Made by a program: the position numbers and the translations under genes. The notes below the pieces were generated by a model that saw nothing but the letters and a program-made list of their open reading frames with translations, searched no databases and had not been told where the DNA came from. DNA of 64,000 nucleotides from Lamellibrachia columna (lineage: Eukaryota > Annelida > Polychaeta > Sabellida > Siboglinidae). The stretch covers positions 19,378,864 to 19,442,863 of the forward strand of contig OY759269.1 in NCBI GenBank assembly GCA_963662155.1, written 5' to 3'. Below are positions 12,722-27,257 of the stretch, in pieces. The first letter of the stretch is position 1, and every line of letters starts with the position of its first letter.

Positions 12722-12895
12722 TTATGGGCTGGCCAGGAATTGACGACGTTGTTCCCGGCTCTTCGTTGGCAGCTCGATGCAAACACGTTTATATGCAGAC
12801 TCCAGTTCGTCGCTATGGAAGCAGGCAGGTGAGATCGGAACGAACCATCGCGAGGGGTGACAGGTTGGTATGCAGGTGCCATCGACGCAGCGCCG
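12722..12895 (-). CDS. Probable terminal coding exon of an unrecognised gene
   Basis: On the minus strand a strong acceptor (GATTTCCTGCAG) is followed by a 57-codon frame ending in TAA. It starts RRCVDGTCIPTCHPSRW and ends KSREQRRQFLASP. Cysteines at C-x4-C-x3-C and two more downstream suggest a secreted or extracellular protein. Base composition is higher in GC than the surroundings, as in the confident exons of this window. An upstream partner could be the Cys-containing frame near 13577-13660 minus (SYCKSTGLLQRTCHR, then a donor at CTCG|GTATGTGT). However, its phase (1) does not match this exon's phase (0), so an intermediate exon would be needed. I do not recognise the family. Confidence 0.4.
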   Translation of the reverse strand, partial: RRCVDGTCIPTCHPSRWFVPISPACFHSDELESAYKRVCIELPTKSREQRRQFLASP

Positions 12896-15361
12896 CTGCA
12901 GGAAATCACCGCTCAAATGATCTTTTACGTGTGGCTGCACAAGCGCACTGCATAGTGTTTTGCTATGTGTAATGGCAACGAGTGCATAGAATGCATGCAG
13001 TGAATGATAAACATAAATTGTTTAGGTTCATCTAAAAACTGGAGCAGTCAAGGTAAAATAATATATGTAATATATAATATCAGAGGAACTGTTAAAAGAA
13101 CATGGCCAGAAAATGTGTCAACACTTGTAAAATAATATAAGTAAAATAATGTATAAATAAAAGCCGTTCATTAGCCTTCCTGGTCAGAAAAACTCGGCAA
13201 AATACCGTTCATTACGATAGACAGCCAATTATATCAATTAGTGTTTGTAGTTGTTGAGAAGTTCATTTGCTGTATGATACCGAACTGTATAGATGACAAC
13301 ACACCTATTACGTTTAACCCAGTTGAACATATTGCTTAGCGGTTTGTGTTGTATTCCTCGCTACACCATTGAACAATTCCATTTTCCGCATTTAGTACTT
13401 TTGCTCAGCATGCAGCATAGCTACAGTCCCTCGAGCCACGGCCCCGTCAACACCAAGTCCCGTGGAGTTGTACACATCTGCCGGTGTTTATCCAGCAAAA
13501 AAAGATCGATCGAATTTGCCCAATATCTAGACTAAATTCCCATAAGTCGCTGCATATACACATACCGAGTTTATTGCTAGCTTCTTGTACGTTTGGTGTC
13601 TTGCACAGTGCGCTGTTTCGGTGACATGTGCGTTGTAATAATCCAGTCGATTTGCAGTAGGACTCACGCATACGGTGAGTTGTAATCTTTAAATCTACAC
13701 TCGCTGACGTTTATATCAATTTGTAGTAAGTTTGCAGTTAGATGTTAATTCAAAACGGCTTCGATCTGCAGTGGGAGTAATTAGCTACATATCATTGTTG
13801 TTTTCCCCATTGAAAGCAATGCAAAAAAAGTCAAGCAATTAATACTACGTAAATAAAATTATTATGTAATATTAAAAGTATGCATTGGCTTCCTGTCCGA
13901 TATCTATCAGGCACTTTCATCTTCCCGGTTTTGAAACAAACATTGTAATTATGGATCACTCGGTTGCAGCACCAACTCTTGAGAACTCACTCCTGTTAGC
14001 GTTACATCAGCATGGAATATAATACAATTTTTTCGCCATCACCTGAAGGCCTGTCTCTGTAACCTTAGCTCTTCGGCGTATTCATCTATATGTTAACAAC
14101 TTTAATATCGTGTACTGATTTGAGACTGCTTAACCATTTGTTGCAATAGACGTCGTCGCATTGTATTGTATAATGTAGTTGCACGGGGTGCGGGCTGCTT
14201 AGAAACCATAAGCATTAGTCCTAGGCGCATCACGGGTTGGGTGGATCCTTTGGACCGTTGGCAGTACGCGCAGTAGCAGCGCGGAGTGATCTAGCAACCT
14301 TGGACATGTTGCCACTGGGCTCAATAGAGGCTGATCTAGGATACGTGGAAGTGTTGGTACTAGGCGCAATAAGGACGGCGACCGACCAAGTATCCATACA
14401 AGTGCTGGTACTAACAGGAACGGTATAAACGTTGTTCCTATGCACAACAAGGGTGGGATACGGGGAATATTTTGTTATTATAAGATATGTGTTATTATAA
14501 CTTAATACGGGAGGAGAAATGTTCAGTAAGAGATGCCAGTGCCACGTCTCCAGAGAGTACGATTTGTGCATAGATATGTGTTCTCGCAACAAAATATGAT
14601 AGTTTGTCCACGTACGTTGGGGATTTTTTTCAGGTCCTACTGGCAGCAAGAAATTTAAATATATTGTCGGTCCACGCTTTGTAACACGATTGACCAAGAT
14701 TGCCACACAAGGCGATAAGCTTCAGTCTCCACACGGCAAGTGGACAAAGGAGCCATTGGTTTATCGAAAGTCCAACAATGTTTCATTTGTGTGTCGCCCG
14801 GCCTTATTAGATATATGTCAGTGTTACGTTTAAATATATTCACACGGTTACCATTAACACAATCAGTAGATAAATGTGTCCCGTTCATTTATTTTCCTCC
14901 GGGGAAACGAGTACATTCGCCTATTCAATCTGCACTGTTCTTTTAATGAATTGATTACTTGCGCCTGCATAAATTTACATCGTATTTGTTGTAGTGTTAA
15001 TGCATTTTTCTGAAGAGCAGATCCCGTGAGACCGCAAACATCACGAACACCGCATTGTGTTTACAAAGGTTTCCCTGTAAATACCACCTGTCATACGTGT
15101 TCGACGAACTCACTGTCCAGATGGTGACAAAATGGCAATCCTTTGTTGTGGTTCATTCACTGTGTTAATTTGCGCTATGCGGAATGTTTTATTAATTAAG
15201 CAATTCGCTGCGTCATGCGTTCGGCCTAGAAAATGTGCTAGATCATGTGATCACATTTAGCTTCTTTCACCTTTTAAAACAAATATTAGTTTGTCTTTGT
15301 CATTCATTTATTGGATCATTTTTCAATAAAACTGTAGTTGTGTTTTTCATATGCATAATTT
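12896..15361. other. Mostly non-coding; ambiguous ORFs at 14199-14706
   Basis: At 14200-14450 open frames overlap on both strands, including a Ser/Thr-rich minus frame ending TANGPKDPPNP. None shows a known domain. The rest is AT-rich and featureless to me. Confidence 0.45.
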
Positions 15362-15541
15362 AGCTCGGCGGTGAAACAGCTAGGCCGCAGGAAAAGACGC
15401 AGACCGCAACTAAGATGGGAAGATTGTGTAAAGAGGGATGTGAGAAAGGCGAAGGAGGAAGACAAGGGGAGGGAGAAGGCTGCCGATATGGAGATGTGGA
15501 AAGGGATAACAGCCGGGCCTGTGCAGCAGTACAACAACTAG
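15362..15541 (+). pseudogene. Non-LTR retrotransposon C-terminal fragment
   Basis: The frame reads LGRRKRRRPQLRWEDCVKRD, then VRKAKEEDKGREKAADMEMW, then a TAG stop. The GRRxRRRPxxRWxDCVKxD pattern is the characteristic C-terminal tail after the reverse transcriptase in RTE/CR1-like elements. No reverse transcriptase domain precedes it, so this is a strongly 5'-truncated remnant. Confidence 0.6.
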
Positions 15542-15756
15542 CTGTTCTGTCGACGTCGCTACTGCGACTGGTCACAAACAAATATTGTTATTAGTTAGTT
15601 TTGGGATCTGAAATAACCACAGACCTCTCTTGTGTGGACATTCGATGCGTTCAAATTGTTACATCCGACCAATTAGAAATTGGTCAGGGCTCAGTCTTTC
15701 GAGAGATCGTGACGATTGTCAAGTAAACAAGTTGGTGGCGTGTCGACGTGACCCAG

Positions 15757-15923
15757 CGTCACCTTCGTGGAAGGTCACGGCGGACTACGAGTTGGTCAGA
15801 CAGATGATCAATGAAGCGGAGCAGCAAGCACACTATCGGGTTGTTGCTAATGGCAGTCTGTTTGTGTTGGCGATTGCTACAGTGACGCACAAACAGAATT
15901 TTGAAACGGCCAAGTGCCCGTAA
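15757..15923 (+). other. Possible terminal coding exon
   Basis: After an ACGTGACCCAG acceptor-like site a frame reads SPSWKVTADYELVRQMINEA and continues to NFETAKCP and a TAA. GC-rich codons and low stop density look coding. No known domain, and upstream exons are not evident. Confidence 0.3.
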
Positions 15924-17563
15924 TTACTGTTGCCAGCAGCTGAGTGTTTACGAATAATTTACGGCATTGATTGGTCGCGGTCAATTTGCCAACAATGAAA
16001 CGAAATGTTGTAAATTAATTTAATTTCAATATTTGTCGATATTCCACCAAAGTTTGCATCGATAAAAAATTCGAGGTGGAACGTGAAGGTAGGTTCGATT
16101 GCTTTATGCCACTAACGGTGGAAATCGTTAATCGTAATTTTTCTGTTAGGGTTTCCAAGGCTTGCTTGATAGAACAGCCAGGGATAGGTCTAGGCTATGT
16201 TCTAAGGTTTGTTATCTACTGCTTACGCGTACTCTAGTTGCTGCTGTATGGTTATTTTATGTGTCGTTGTCTTATTTTATATACCGCAATGCTACAATTA
16301 AATTTGCAGGGAAAAGTAACAAGCATCGTTTGTATTTTGATTTAGAGATACCGCACTTGCAACGAAGTAGTGTGAACGTAAGCCACTCTATACATATATC
16401 TACATTATGAATGTATGCACTTGAAAAACGATAACTACAATATAAAGCATGATGTTCCTCAGTCGGATTTACGTATTCTCCTTTAGTGTGTCAGTTCGCG
16501 AACGCGCAGAAGCCGTATAGATCCAGTTAGTTGTGGCCGCGACAGCTGAATCGATAACGTTGACCCGCTAATTCAATTATTTCAAACGTTGTGTTTGACG
16601 TATTTGGCATGTGTTCATAATGCATAGCTGTCGAAGTAACTGATCAATCGTAGGCAGTGATTATGACTTTTATTGTATTGAATAGTTTATGGTGCACAAA
16701 CGCTACAAATGTTATTGAAAGCATCTGCCTTTATTGTCATGATAGATGAAAATGCCGTGAAATAAGCTCCCGTCCCCTACTAAGTGGGGCATCATTTAAT
16801 GCTACCATATGTTTTACGTAAGACAACGTCATCTCATGTTGCGTTAATGGGTACTGTTCAGCCTTGTTGTCTTGTTATCCAGATGATGTTCTCAGTGTAA
16901 TTGTAAAATATAAAAAAAAATTCTTACGATCATTATTATTAAGACAAATCATATAGGCAGTCCCTTTCAAATTAAATACATTATTGAGCTGATGTTGCGT
17001 TATAATCATGGCATTCGCATTATCATTGCAATGTGTAAAATCAGGTTTCAAAACTTCCTCTTCTTAGAATTAGATGTCTACTCCATTAACAATGTCGCTG
17101 ATTGCAGCCAACCGTGCAAATTATTCTGTCCCAACCCATATTGTTGGCAAAGTGGTGGAAATTCGCCGTACTTGCAAAGACGAACCGTGCAATTATTGTC
17201 ACCTAGCACAAAGGTTCATTGCGATGACGTCAACAATAGTTCCGTCGTCATCGCATGTGCAATGGCGCAGATGTTTAAACATTTAATCTGCACATCAATG
17301 TATGTTATGGCAGGAGTGATATGATACATGTTCACGCATGCGCGAAGGTTGTGAACGCATATCTTATGTGTAGCCCTCTATCAGCTAATTTTTCTACACA
17401 TATTTATAAGGAGGTGCTCCTCGTTGGTGATGTGGCAGAAGGAGTGTTTTAGTGGGGTAAGCGCCTTTCGCGTAACATCCAGAACATGTTATTGAGTCCG
17501 GGCCGAATTAATGTTTCCATCCACAACTAGATGTGCGCAAAGATCAATGGTTGTTTTCGACTG

Positions 17564-18606
17564 GGTATCATTGTTCGCAATGGGTGTCATTGTTCTCGAT
17601 GGGTGTCATTGTTCTTGTGGTTGCCATTGTTCTCGATGGGTGTTATTGTTCTTAATGCTACCAGATGTTTTGTTCTCGATGTTTGTCATTGTTCTCGATG
17701 GGTGTCATTGTTCTTGTGGTTGTCATTGTTCTCGATGGGTGTCATTGTTTTCGATGGATGTCATTGTTCTTGTAGTTGTCGTTGTTCTCGATGGTTGTCA
17801 TTGTTCTCGATGGGTGTCATTATTCTCGATGGGTGTCGTTTTTCTCGATGGTTGACATTGTTCTCGATGGATGTCATTGTTCTTGTAGTTGTCATTGTTC
17901 TCGATGGTTGTCATTGTTCTCGAAGGGTGTCGTTGTTCTCGATGGGTGTCATTGTTCTTGTGGTTGTCGTTGTTCTCGATGTTTGTCATTGTTCTCGATG
18001 GGTGTCATTGTTCTTGTGGTTGTCGTTGTTCTCGGTGGGTGTCATTGTTCTCTATGGATGTCATTGTTCTTGTAGTTGTCGTTGTTCTCGATGGTTGTCA
18101 TTGTTCTCGATGGGTGTCATTGTTCTCGATGGGTGTCATTGTTCTCGATGGTTGTCATTGTTCTCGATGGGTGTCATTGTTCTTGTAGTTGTCATTCTTC
18201 TCGATAGGTGTCATTGTTCTCGATGGGTGTCGTTGTTCTCGATGGTTGTCATTGTTCTCGATGGATGTCATTGTTCTTGTAGTTGTCATTGTTCTCGATA
18301 GTTGTCGTTGTTCTCGATGGGTGTCATTGTTCTTGTGGTTGTCGTTGTTCTCGATGGGTGTCATTGTTCTCGATGGATGTCATTGTTCTTGTAGTTGTCA
18401 TTGTTCTCGATGGTTGTCATTGTTCTCGATGGGTGTCATTGTTCTCGATGGGTGTCATTGTTCTCGATGGATGTCATTGTTTTTGTAGTTGTCATTGTTC
18501 TCGATGGTTGTCATTGTTCTCGATGGGTGTCATTGTTCTTGTGGTTGTCGTTGTTCTCGATGGGTGTCATTGTTCTCGATGGATGTCATTGTTCTTGTAG
18601 TTGTCG
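17564..18606. repeat. 18/19-bp minisatellite, ~55 copies (unit 1)
   Basis: Units of TGTCATTGTTCTCGATGGG (19 bp) mixed with an 18-bp variant TGTCATTGTTCTTGTAGT. Three 19-bp units equal 19 codons, so all frames on the plus strand give long artefactual Cys/His/Ser-rich ORFs. It lies about 1.4 kb upstream of the GT13 start. The unit 2 array is only about a quarter as long. Confidence 0.95.
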
Positions 18607-18740
18607 GTACTGTACTGTATCTATTGATTATATAAGTTCTTTCAGCGTGAATGTTTAAAATAAATTTGATAAATATCTAAGAACGACAAGTTACACTTGG
18701 ATGAGTAATGACGCAGGATAATCGAAAAGCCAACGGCTTC

Positions 18741-19146
18741 GTTGTCCACTTGTCACCTGGCTGTTTTGTTGTCCACTTGCTAGCTGGCCGTTTTGCTGTC
18801 CACTTGTCACCTGGCCGTTTTGTTGGCCACTTGCCACCTGGCCGTTTTGTTGGCCACTTGCCACATGGCTGTTTTGTTGTCCACTTGTTACCTGGCTGTT
18901 TTGTTGTCCACTTGCCACCTGGCCGTTTTGTTGTCCACTTGCCACCTGGCTGTTTTGTTGTCCACTTGCCACCTGGCCGTTTTGTTGTCCACTTGCCACC
19001 TGGCTGTTTTGTTGTCCACTTGCCATCTGACTACTTTGTTGTCCAGTTGTCACCTGGCTGTATTGTTGTCCACTTGCCACCTGGCTGTTTTGTTGTCTAC
19101 TTGTCACCTGGCTGTTTTGTTGTCCACTTGTCACCTGGCTGTTTTG
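18741..19146. repeat. 27-bp minisatellite, ~15 copies (unit 1)
   Basis: Unit GTCCACTTGTCACCTGGCTG plus TTTTGTT. 27 bp is nine codons and the unit lacks stops in several frames on both strands, giving repeated nonapeptides such as LLSTCHLAV (plus) and SGQQNSQVT (minus). The array lies about 850 bp upstream of the GT13 start codon. Confidence 0.95.
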
Positions 19147-19552
19147 CTTTGGATGACAATCTTGTTAAATCTTCTCTTCCGATAGTGTTTGTGTTTTAGC
19201 GTAGAAAGACTAGCTGCTACCATACTGCCTTGCGTGTCGAAATATGGGTTCAGCCGCAGGGAACCTTGAGTCAAGGAAGACGTTGTAGGCTCAGTATTAC
19301 GCATGTCGAATGTACTGCCTATTATATAGAGCCCAAATTTATTTGTGATGTCATACGTCAAAATGTGCCAAACAATGCTGACACGCTAAGGTTACGTGGT
19401 GAACTTCAACAAGTTTGCTTTTTTTCAAAAATGTATTGGACTCGTGCTGTTGATTGTAGACAATCGATTTTAACATCGAAAAGCTGCAACGACGGCGTTG
19501 AAGACAAAGGCGTTCATTACCGCATTTGTCCTATAGCAGTTGTCCGTGCTAT

Positions 19553-19755
19553 TTGATCAGGTATCGAGTAGGTGGAACGCATGTATTGTCCAACGATGGC
19601 GTTGCTACGAAGTCATAGGCGTTCATTGGCGCCATTGTCCGGTAGCAGTTATCCGTGCTATCTGGTCAGGTATCGAGTAGGTGGAACGCATGTATTGTCC
19701 AGCTACTGTTACCATATACTATGGTAAACGTTTACCATATACTATGGTAAACTCA
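19553..19755. repeat. Tandem duplication and ACCATATACTATGGT palindromes
   Basis: ATCAGGTATCGAGTAGGTGG-containing sequence occurs at about 19557 and again at about 19664 (roughly 107 bp apart). Directly after, two ACCATATACTATGGT palindromes form a larger palindrome (about 19710-19752). Unit 2 lacks this ~270-bp stretch. Confidence 0.8.
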
Positions 19756-20000
19756 TACAAAACACATTTGTTTATATCAATCAAGGTGATACGTTGAACG
19801 TCTACTTTCAGTTGTGCCACGGCCTTCTGCCACGCGACATAGACAAAGTCGATCTGTGTACCTCTTTAGCAATCGACCGACTCACCGGTCAGTTTTCCTA
19901 GTCGATGCCCAGCTGCAAATGGAGCGCTTCTGAAGAAACACTGTATCGACCTACAGTGACCGTAGTACTGTATTTTTTGACAGTTCGATCACATCCTGAT

Positions 20001-22268
<2,268 letters not shown>

Positions 22269-24799
22269 CCAATGACAATTGGGAGATATGTACATATTAT
22301 GTGTTATGCCATTAACATCTGCTCCCATTCTGATTGTAAAACAATCGCTTGATCATCATTTACCCGTCAGATAGTACCATCATCTGTATATAAATAATGA
22401 TTACTTTATTCCCTCCAGGTGGCGCACTAGTGTTCTCTCTCGACTCAACTGTCAGTTGCTCTAAGTGGTTTTTAAAAGTTTGAGATTTAGTTGTCATATA
22501 TACGCATTTGGCAAATATGCGTGCTAAGCAGACGCTGTAGGTCTATATAGATGAGAGCTTTTTGAAGAATACACTAGCACTAAGGATGAAGGTCATTAAG
22601 TCAACATGTGTGTGACTTACTAGATATTGTGACTAGTCTCGTAAATAGTACCAAGGTAATGAAAATGTACCAAATTAGCTATTGTTAGGATTTCAGCAAA
22701 AAAAGGAACTCATTGTCATAATAGAGTAATGTAATGGTTTCATTAATTAATCGCCAGTGTGTCTTTAAAAGTACTATATGTAAGTACATGTAAGTACAGT
22801 GGCTATAAAAGTTCATGTTTTCGGCTATTGTCGTATTGATATTCATTAGTGCTAAACGATAAAATGTTTTTTTTTTGGAAACTGGAGAGTCGGCGAAAAT
22901 AAGCGACTGATGCGACCGTTTCAGTTACAAAATGAAGAAAACTACCGGCTAGAAAGATTTACAAATATTTTATAAATATGAAGTTTCGAAACCTGAACTA
23001 AGTCAGGAATGATTTTGGGACTAAATAGTGTTGCTCTGAAAGTGATGACACTTTGTGACGTAGAGGACATAATGTGATGTAGAGGACGAGCCGTGACATA
23101 TATGTATACATGTACGCCCGTCCGTACATATGATACACATGCGAGCGCGTGTTTGTGTGAGCGTGTGTAAACATACGCAGAATTGCAGAAAATATCGATA
23201 TTGTGTGGAGCAAGTGCACCGTATCTAGTATTAACTTTCAATATGACACATAAAAGAGACAGCGTATGGTCCACGTGACTCAATAAAAATGTTGTTTGAC
23301 ATTTAATGGGGCATCTGAATTGTCCGTGACGTAAAGGACAAGACAGTAAGGACAGGGTTTTTTATTTTAGATGTTAATTGTAATGACATATTATAGGTGT
23401 GTCAGTTATTATATCAGGACACACATTTGATACGTATCCAGTGATAATTAAAACAGATTTTTAGGACATGAAATAAAATGTATACGAGACCTCGATTTTT
23501 TTTAACAGGTCTACGGGGACAGCCTAAGTTTGGGTACTCCGTCTGATGAAATCGAGGAAAATTAGTACAGCTGAGTTACACTGCATATGAAATACATTTG
23601 TAAGTTACACGAATGACTATCATCCTTTAAAACATTGAAGAAAAAAAATAGTGGAAAGAATCGATTCATGGATATATTGCAATCCAAACATGACGGACAC
23701 AAAACTCTGCGTTACTCTATGTTCACCCATATCCAAATAAATATCCATGTCTATTAAATTACACATCATTACTATCATGCAGTCTAAGTAAAATTGGTGC
23801 CGTGAACTCGTGATCTCAGTCTAAATGTCGTACGGTCAATCGCCTTATGAATCGCGTTATGAATTTATGTTCCACACTCGCCAACAGTGGCGCCAATCAG
23901 CATAACAAAGGGTCATCCGTACCACAGTGTAACATTGCATTGGTGGCCATGCTAACGTTTTGTCTGGTTATAAGAAAACTGGACCATCAACAAATTAGAA
24001 ACATTTTCACAGTAACTGTCATCATCTCATTGACTTGTTGACCACGTTTTGCCAAAACCACATACCTGCAGCTCTTTTTAAACGCCCCCACGTGCGAAGC
24101 CCTTCAAAGAATATTCATGTATTCATGCGCCCACGTATCCCATAGCAGAACAATTCCCATAAATCCTTCTGCCTGTTAAACTCTCAAAAATGCAAGCAAA
24201 CCTGTGAATATGCATGCTCAATTGCATTTATGTCACATCATATGAATTGCTTAATTTCACATACCACACTTTAATACGTAGTACATTCAATAAACAGGAA
24301 GTTGCACAGTGGTCTGACCTCTCAAGTGAAATGGTGAGTGGCGCCACTGGTGGGGAGTTTGTGTCCGTTCTAGTAGCGACACATAATTATCCGACACAGG
24401 GTGCTGTTTTGTTATAACGGGTGGAGTCATACCAATAACAATAGGTGCTATATAGTTTCGTCAAATCGACGAGCAGGTGGGTAATAAGGGGAGGACATTG
24501 CTTATCACAGATGGCACCCATTATTCAACGAACGAATGCGTCGTATGGCATATCACAACCATCGCCAATATTTTACTACGAGGTTGTATCGGCCATGAAT
24601 TATTGAATACAGAATAGGCTAAACACGAACAGGCCTACATGTAGTAGCAATGCCGGAGCTCGTTAGGCGGCGCTAGTAGTGCTGCGATCGGCAAGTCGAC
24701 CAAAACGTGTACCTACTACCCACAGAGACCCGTTTATAGGGGGTGCCTTTAACGGTCCATAGTAGCTGACATAGACCACCTATAATAAAAATGCGCATA
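22269..24799. other. GT13 copy 1 downstream region
   Basis: AT-rich and non-coding as far as I can see. It holds the left arm of an inverted repeat (22498-22684), and 23280-23510 is absent from unit 2. ORFs at 22942-23283 minus and 23847-24041 plus lack recognisable features. Confidence 0.6.
22498..22684 (+). repeat. Inverted repeat arm, left (unit 1)
   Basis: About 187 bp that recur as reverse complement at 27074-27257 (landmarks GTCTATATAGATGAGAGC and GGTAATGAAAATGTACC). Unit 2 has the same pair at about 33160-33350 and 37918-38100. The arms could be ends of an old composite element; no transposase is seen between them. Confidence 0.8.
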
Positions 24800-25713
24800 T
24801 TGTAAAGTTCGACCCCCGTCTCGTTGGGCGCGTGCGCGAGAGTCGATTTTCACAAAGTTTGCTATTAGCTCGCCAGATTCATTCACGTCTAGAATGAAAT
24901 CAGTTGTAACACCAGTTGTCCAGGTATCGTCACGATTAGAGATTTATTCGACAGCAAGTCACTTCATGTACATTTCACAATCACATAAAATCGCCATCCC
25001 GTTGCACCAGTACACCGTATAAGTATAATCGGTAACATCTTTAGTTGAAATTTGAAAAGTTCGTAATTTAGAAATCAAACGTAACGCTAGTGCAAGCCGG
25101 CTTGACTTGTCTATGCGGAAAATTTTTAATGTCTGAAAGTTGGGAGCATTTTCGTAGCTTCCCTTGTGGAGCATACACGTCGTGTTTTGGTGAAATAGTC
25201 TGCCGCGCTCGTCGAGTGCGCAAATCTGTCCCCTTTTAAAGCAAGTAAATAGTTTTCTCAGACATTTAGTACCAAGGTACGCATGCGTGAACATCTCCCA
25301 ATTCTACCAAAATCATCCAAAACCGTCTCACGCATGCGTGAACAGGCCGACGCCACATAACCTCCCTGAAGAAAACCCATTTCCATTTTCGCATAATTAT
25401 TATGTGTGTACGGTGTGGGTGGCTGTCCTACATCTTGCCAAACTTTCCCCCGCCCGCTTATGGGTCAGGACAGGGTGAGATCTTGAGGAACCGGTTGACA
25501 ACTCATTAATAAACTTCTAGGCACGGGGAAGACCGTCAACTTTCGACCCACGCCTGTAGCTTGGTTCGGACAAAATACCCATTACTCACAATTGAACTTC
25601 TGCCCCAACGCTAGGCTACAAGTCTACATAAACATCCTGGATTTTCTTAATAGTAAAATTATTATCACTATTATATCTATATTAGCTGCGTAACGAAGGC
25701 AATGAGTTTACAA
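24800..25713. mobile_element. 914-bp TA-flanked insertion present only in unit 1
   Basis: The segment starts TTGTAAAG and ends TTTACAA (7-bp terminal inverted repeat), between TA dinucleotides. Unit 2 has the uninterrupted site (GTGCATATGCC at about 36737). This is what a TA-targeting, non-autonomous DNA transposon (Tc1/mariner-like) leaves. It contains two copies of ACGCATGCGTGAAC (25279, 25331) and a 111-aa minus ORF (24959-25294) of unknown meaning. No transposase is recognised. Confidence 0.65.
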
Positions 25714-27073
25714 TATGCCTGTAAAGCTGAATAAACGTACTTTACTCTGCTATACATCGTATTTTATTTCTTTAGGTTAAAGTATTTTGTTTTTTAAGGT
25801 GAAAATTTCATGATTCTCGCAAATCCGGGGTTCACCTTGATTCACAAAAAAAAACAATTGTATGTCTTTCATTGATCATTTAGTAACACAAAAATAACTG
25901 TGTCTTTAAAGTGCTCTAACATGAAAACTAATTAACATACAGCCATACAACTGATACCATGATGTATCTTAATAATATACCTTTCCAATGATGTATGACA
26001 CTTTGCAATAACTTAATTATCTCAAAATGATCCAGCATAACTACATGTAGCTATGGTCGACACCACCTAACGAGCTCCGGCATTGCTACTAGTACTACAT
26101 GACGTCTCGACTCTAGTCTCGCTTATCTGACTCTAGCCTTCTCGTTCGCCTTTGACTTCGTAAATTCGCCGAGAAGAGAACCTGGCATTAGTGACAGAGG
26201 CGTGGTCTCGTAGTTACCCTCTGTCATTACTCCATTTTGTGTATTCATTCCCGTGAGGCGCCAGCAGCTAATCAGCAGATTATCGAGATTCTACACAAAC
26301 ATTTTTTTTGCTTAATTTAACTTTTCAGTTTGACAGGTCAGTTGTATCAATATAACCACATTTTAAAGTTAATTCGAATTGCATCAGGGTGCATACATAA
26401 TTGCATCAGGGTGCATACATAATTTCCTTCACAATGAAAAGTACACTTTGTATCCTGGTGATGATGTGTGAGACAGACAGTGGCGCCACAGCACGGAGAG
26501 CTTGAATAATAATTCACTCCTTGTTGGCATTGGGCTGCGCAGCCATGTTTTGCTGTTTCCCAAACCTACCTAAATTGCCTTTCTATTTGTCATGATGAGG
26601 GGCATGCACCTCTCTGAAACAAATTGTGCAGAGGCAGAGTGAAGGTGGTTCTGTGGGTGTTGTTACTCGAGCTGGTCTCCCCAAATGTGTGACATGTCAG
26701 AGGCAAAGAGCAACGGCAATCCATCATATGACCAAAATTATGGCAAACTATATAAGTTCTATTCTCTAAGCAAAACTACCACAGAATGTGATCCTGATAA
26801 CATGGCATTTTCACATAAATACTGGGTTAGTGTTCATGATTAAATAAGCTGACAATGTCTATATAAATCCCAGTGACGCATGCTCAGTCCTGCCACTAGC
26901 AAGTTGCAACATTGACTGGAGTAATATCAACTACATGTACGCCCTATATTAGTAGGTTTGTTGAAATCATATATCACGAATAACTATGACTACCGCATTT
27001 CCAATATTGCTGATATCACGAATAACTATGACTACCGCATTTCCAATATTGTTATAAACCAGACAATTTAACT
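25714..27073. other. Unit 1 distal region, non-coding
   Basis: Contains a short inverted match to 24633-24670 at about 26055-26100 (AGCTCCGGCATTGCTAC), a 22-bp duplication at 26383-26425 (single in unit 2), and a 42-bp tandem duplication at 26967-27052 (TATCACGAATAACTATGAC). No gene recognised. Confidence 0.6.
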
Positions 27074-27257
27074 ATAGCTAATTTGGTACATTTTCATTAC
27101 CTTGGTATTATTTGCTAGAATAGTCACAATAACTAGTAGTTCACACCCGTGTTGACTTAATGACCTTCATCCTTAGTGCTAGTGTGTTCTTTAAAAAGCT
27201 CTCACCTATATAGACCTACAGCGTCTGCTTAGCATGCATATTTGTCAAATGCGTATA
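27074..27257 (-). repeat. Inverted repeat arm, right (unit 1)
   Basis: Reverse complement of 22498-22684, about 4.4 kb away. Confidence 0.8.

Noticed and set aside
14199..14706. Overlapping Ser/Thr- and Leu-rich ORFs on both strands
   Set aside because: Three frames are open at once over a locally repetitive, GC-rich patch. No family is recognisable.
16992..17324. 110-aa ORF also open in unit 2 (28015-28344)
   Set aside because: The two copies differ by about 15 residues and one codon deletion, with no synonymous excess, which looks like neutral drift in non-coding DNA.
17531..18660. Long Cys/His/Ser-rich ORFs (up to 256 aa) over the 18/19-bp array
   Set aside because: A unit without stops whose threefold repeat equals 19 codons keeps several frames open. 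The shorter ORFs in unit 2 scale with array length.
19905..20000. Upstream start for GT13 copy 1 (32 extra residues)
   Set aside because: The extension is not preserved in copy 2, where a one-base difference breaks the frame. The signal-like N-terminus begins at 20001.
24959..25294. 111-aa minus ORF inside the TA-flanked insertion as a transposase
   Set aside because: No catalytic motif of any transposase family is visible and it is far too short.
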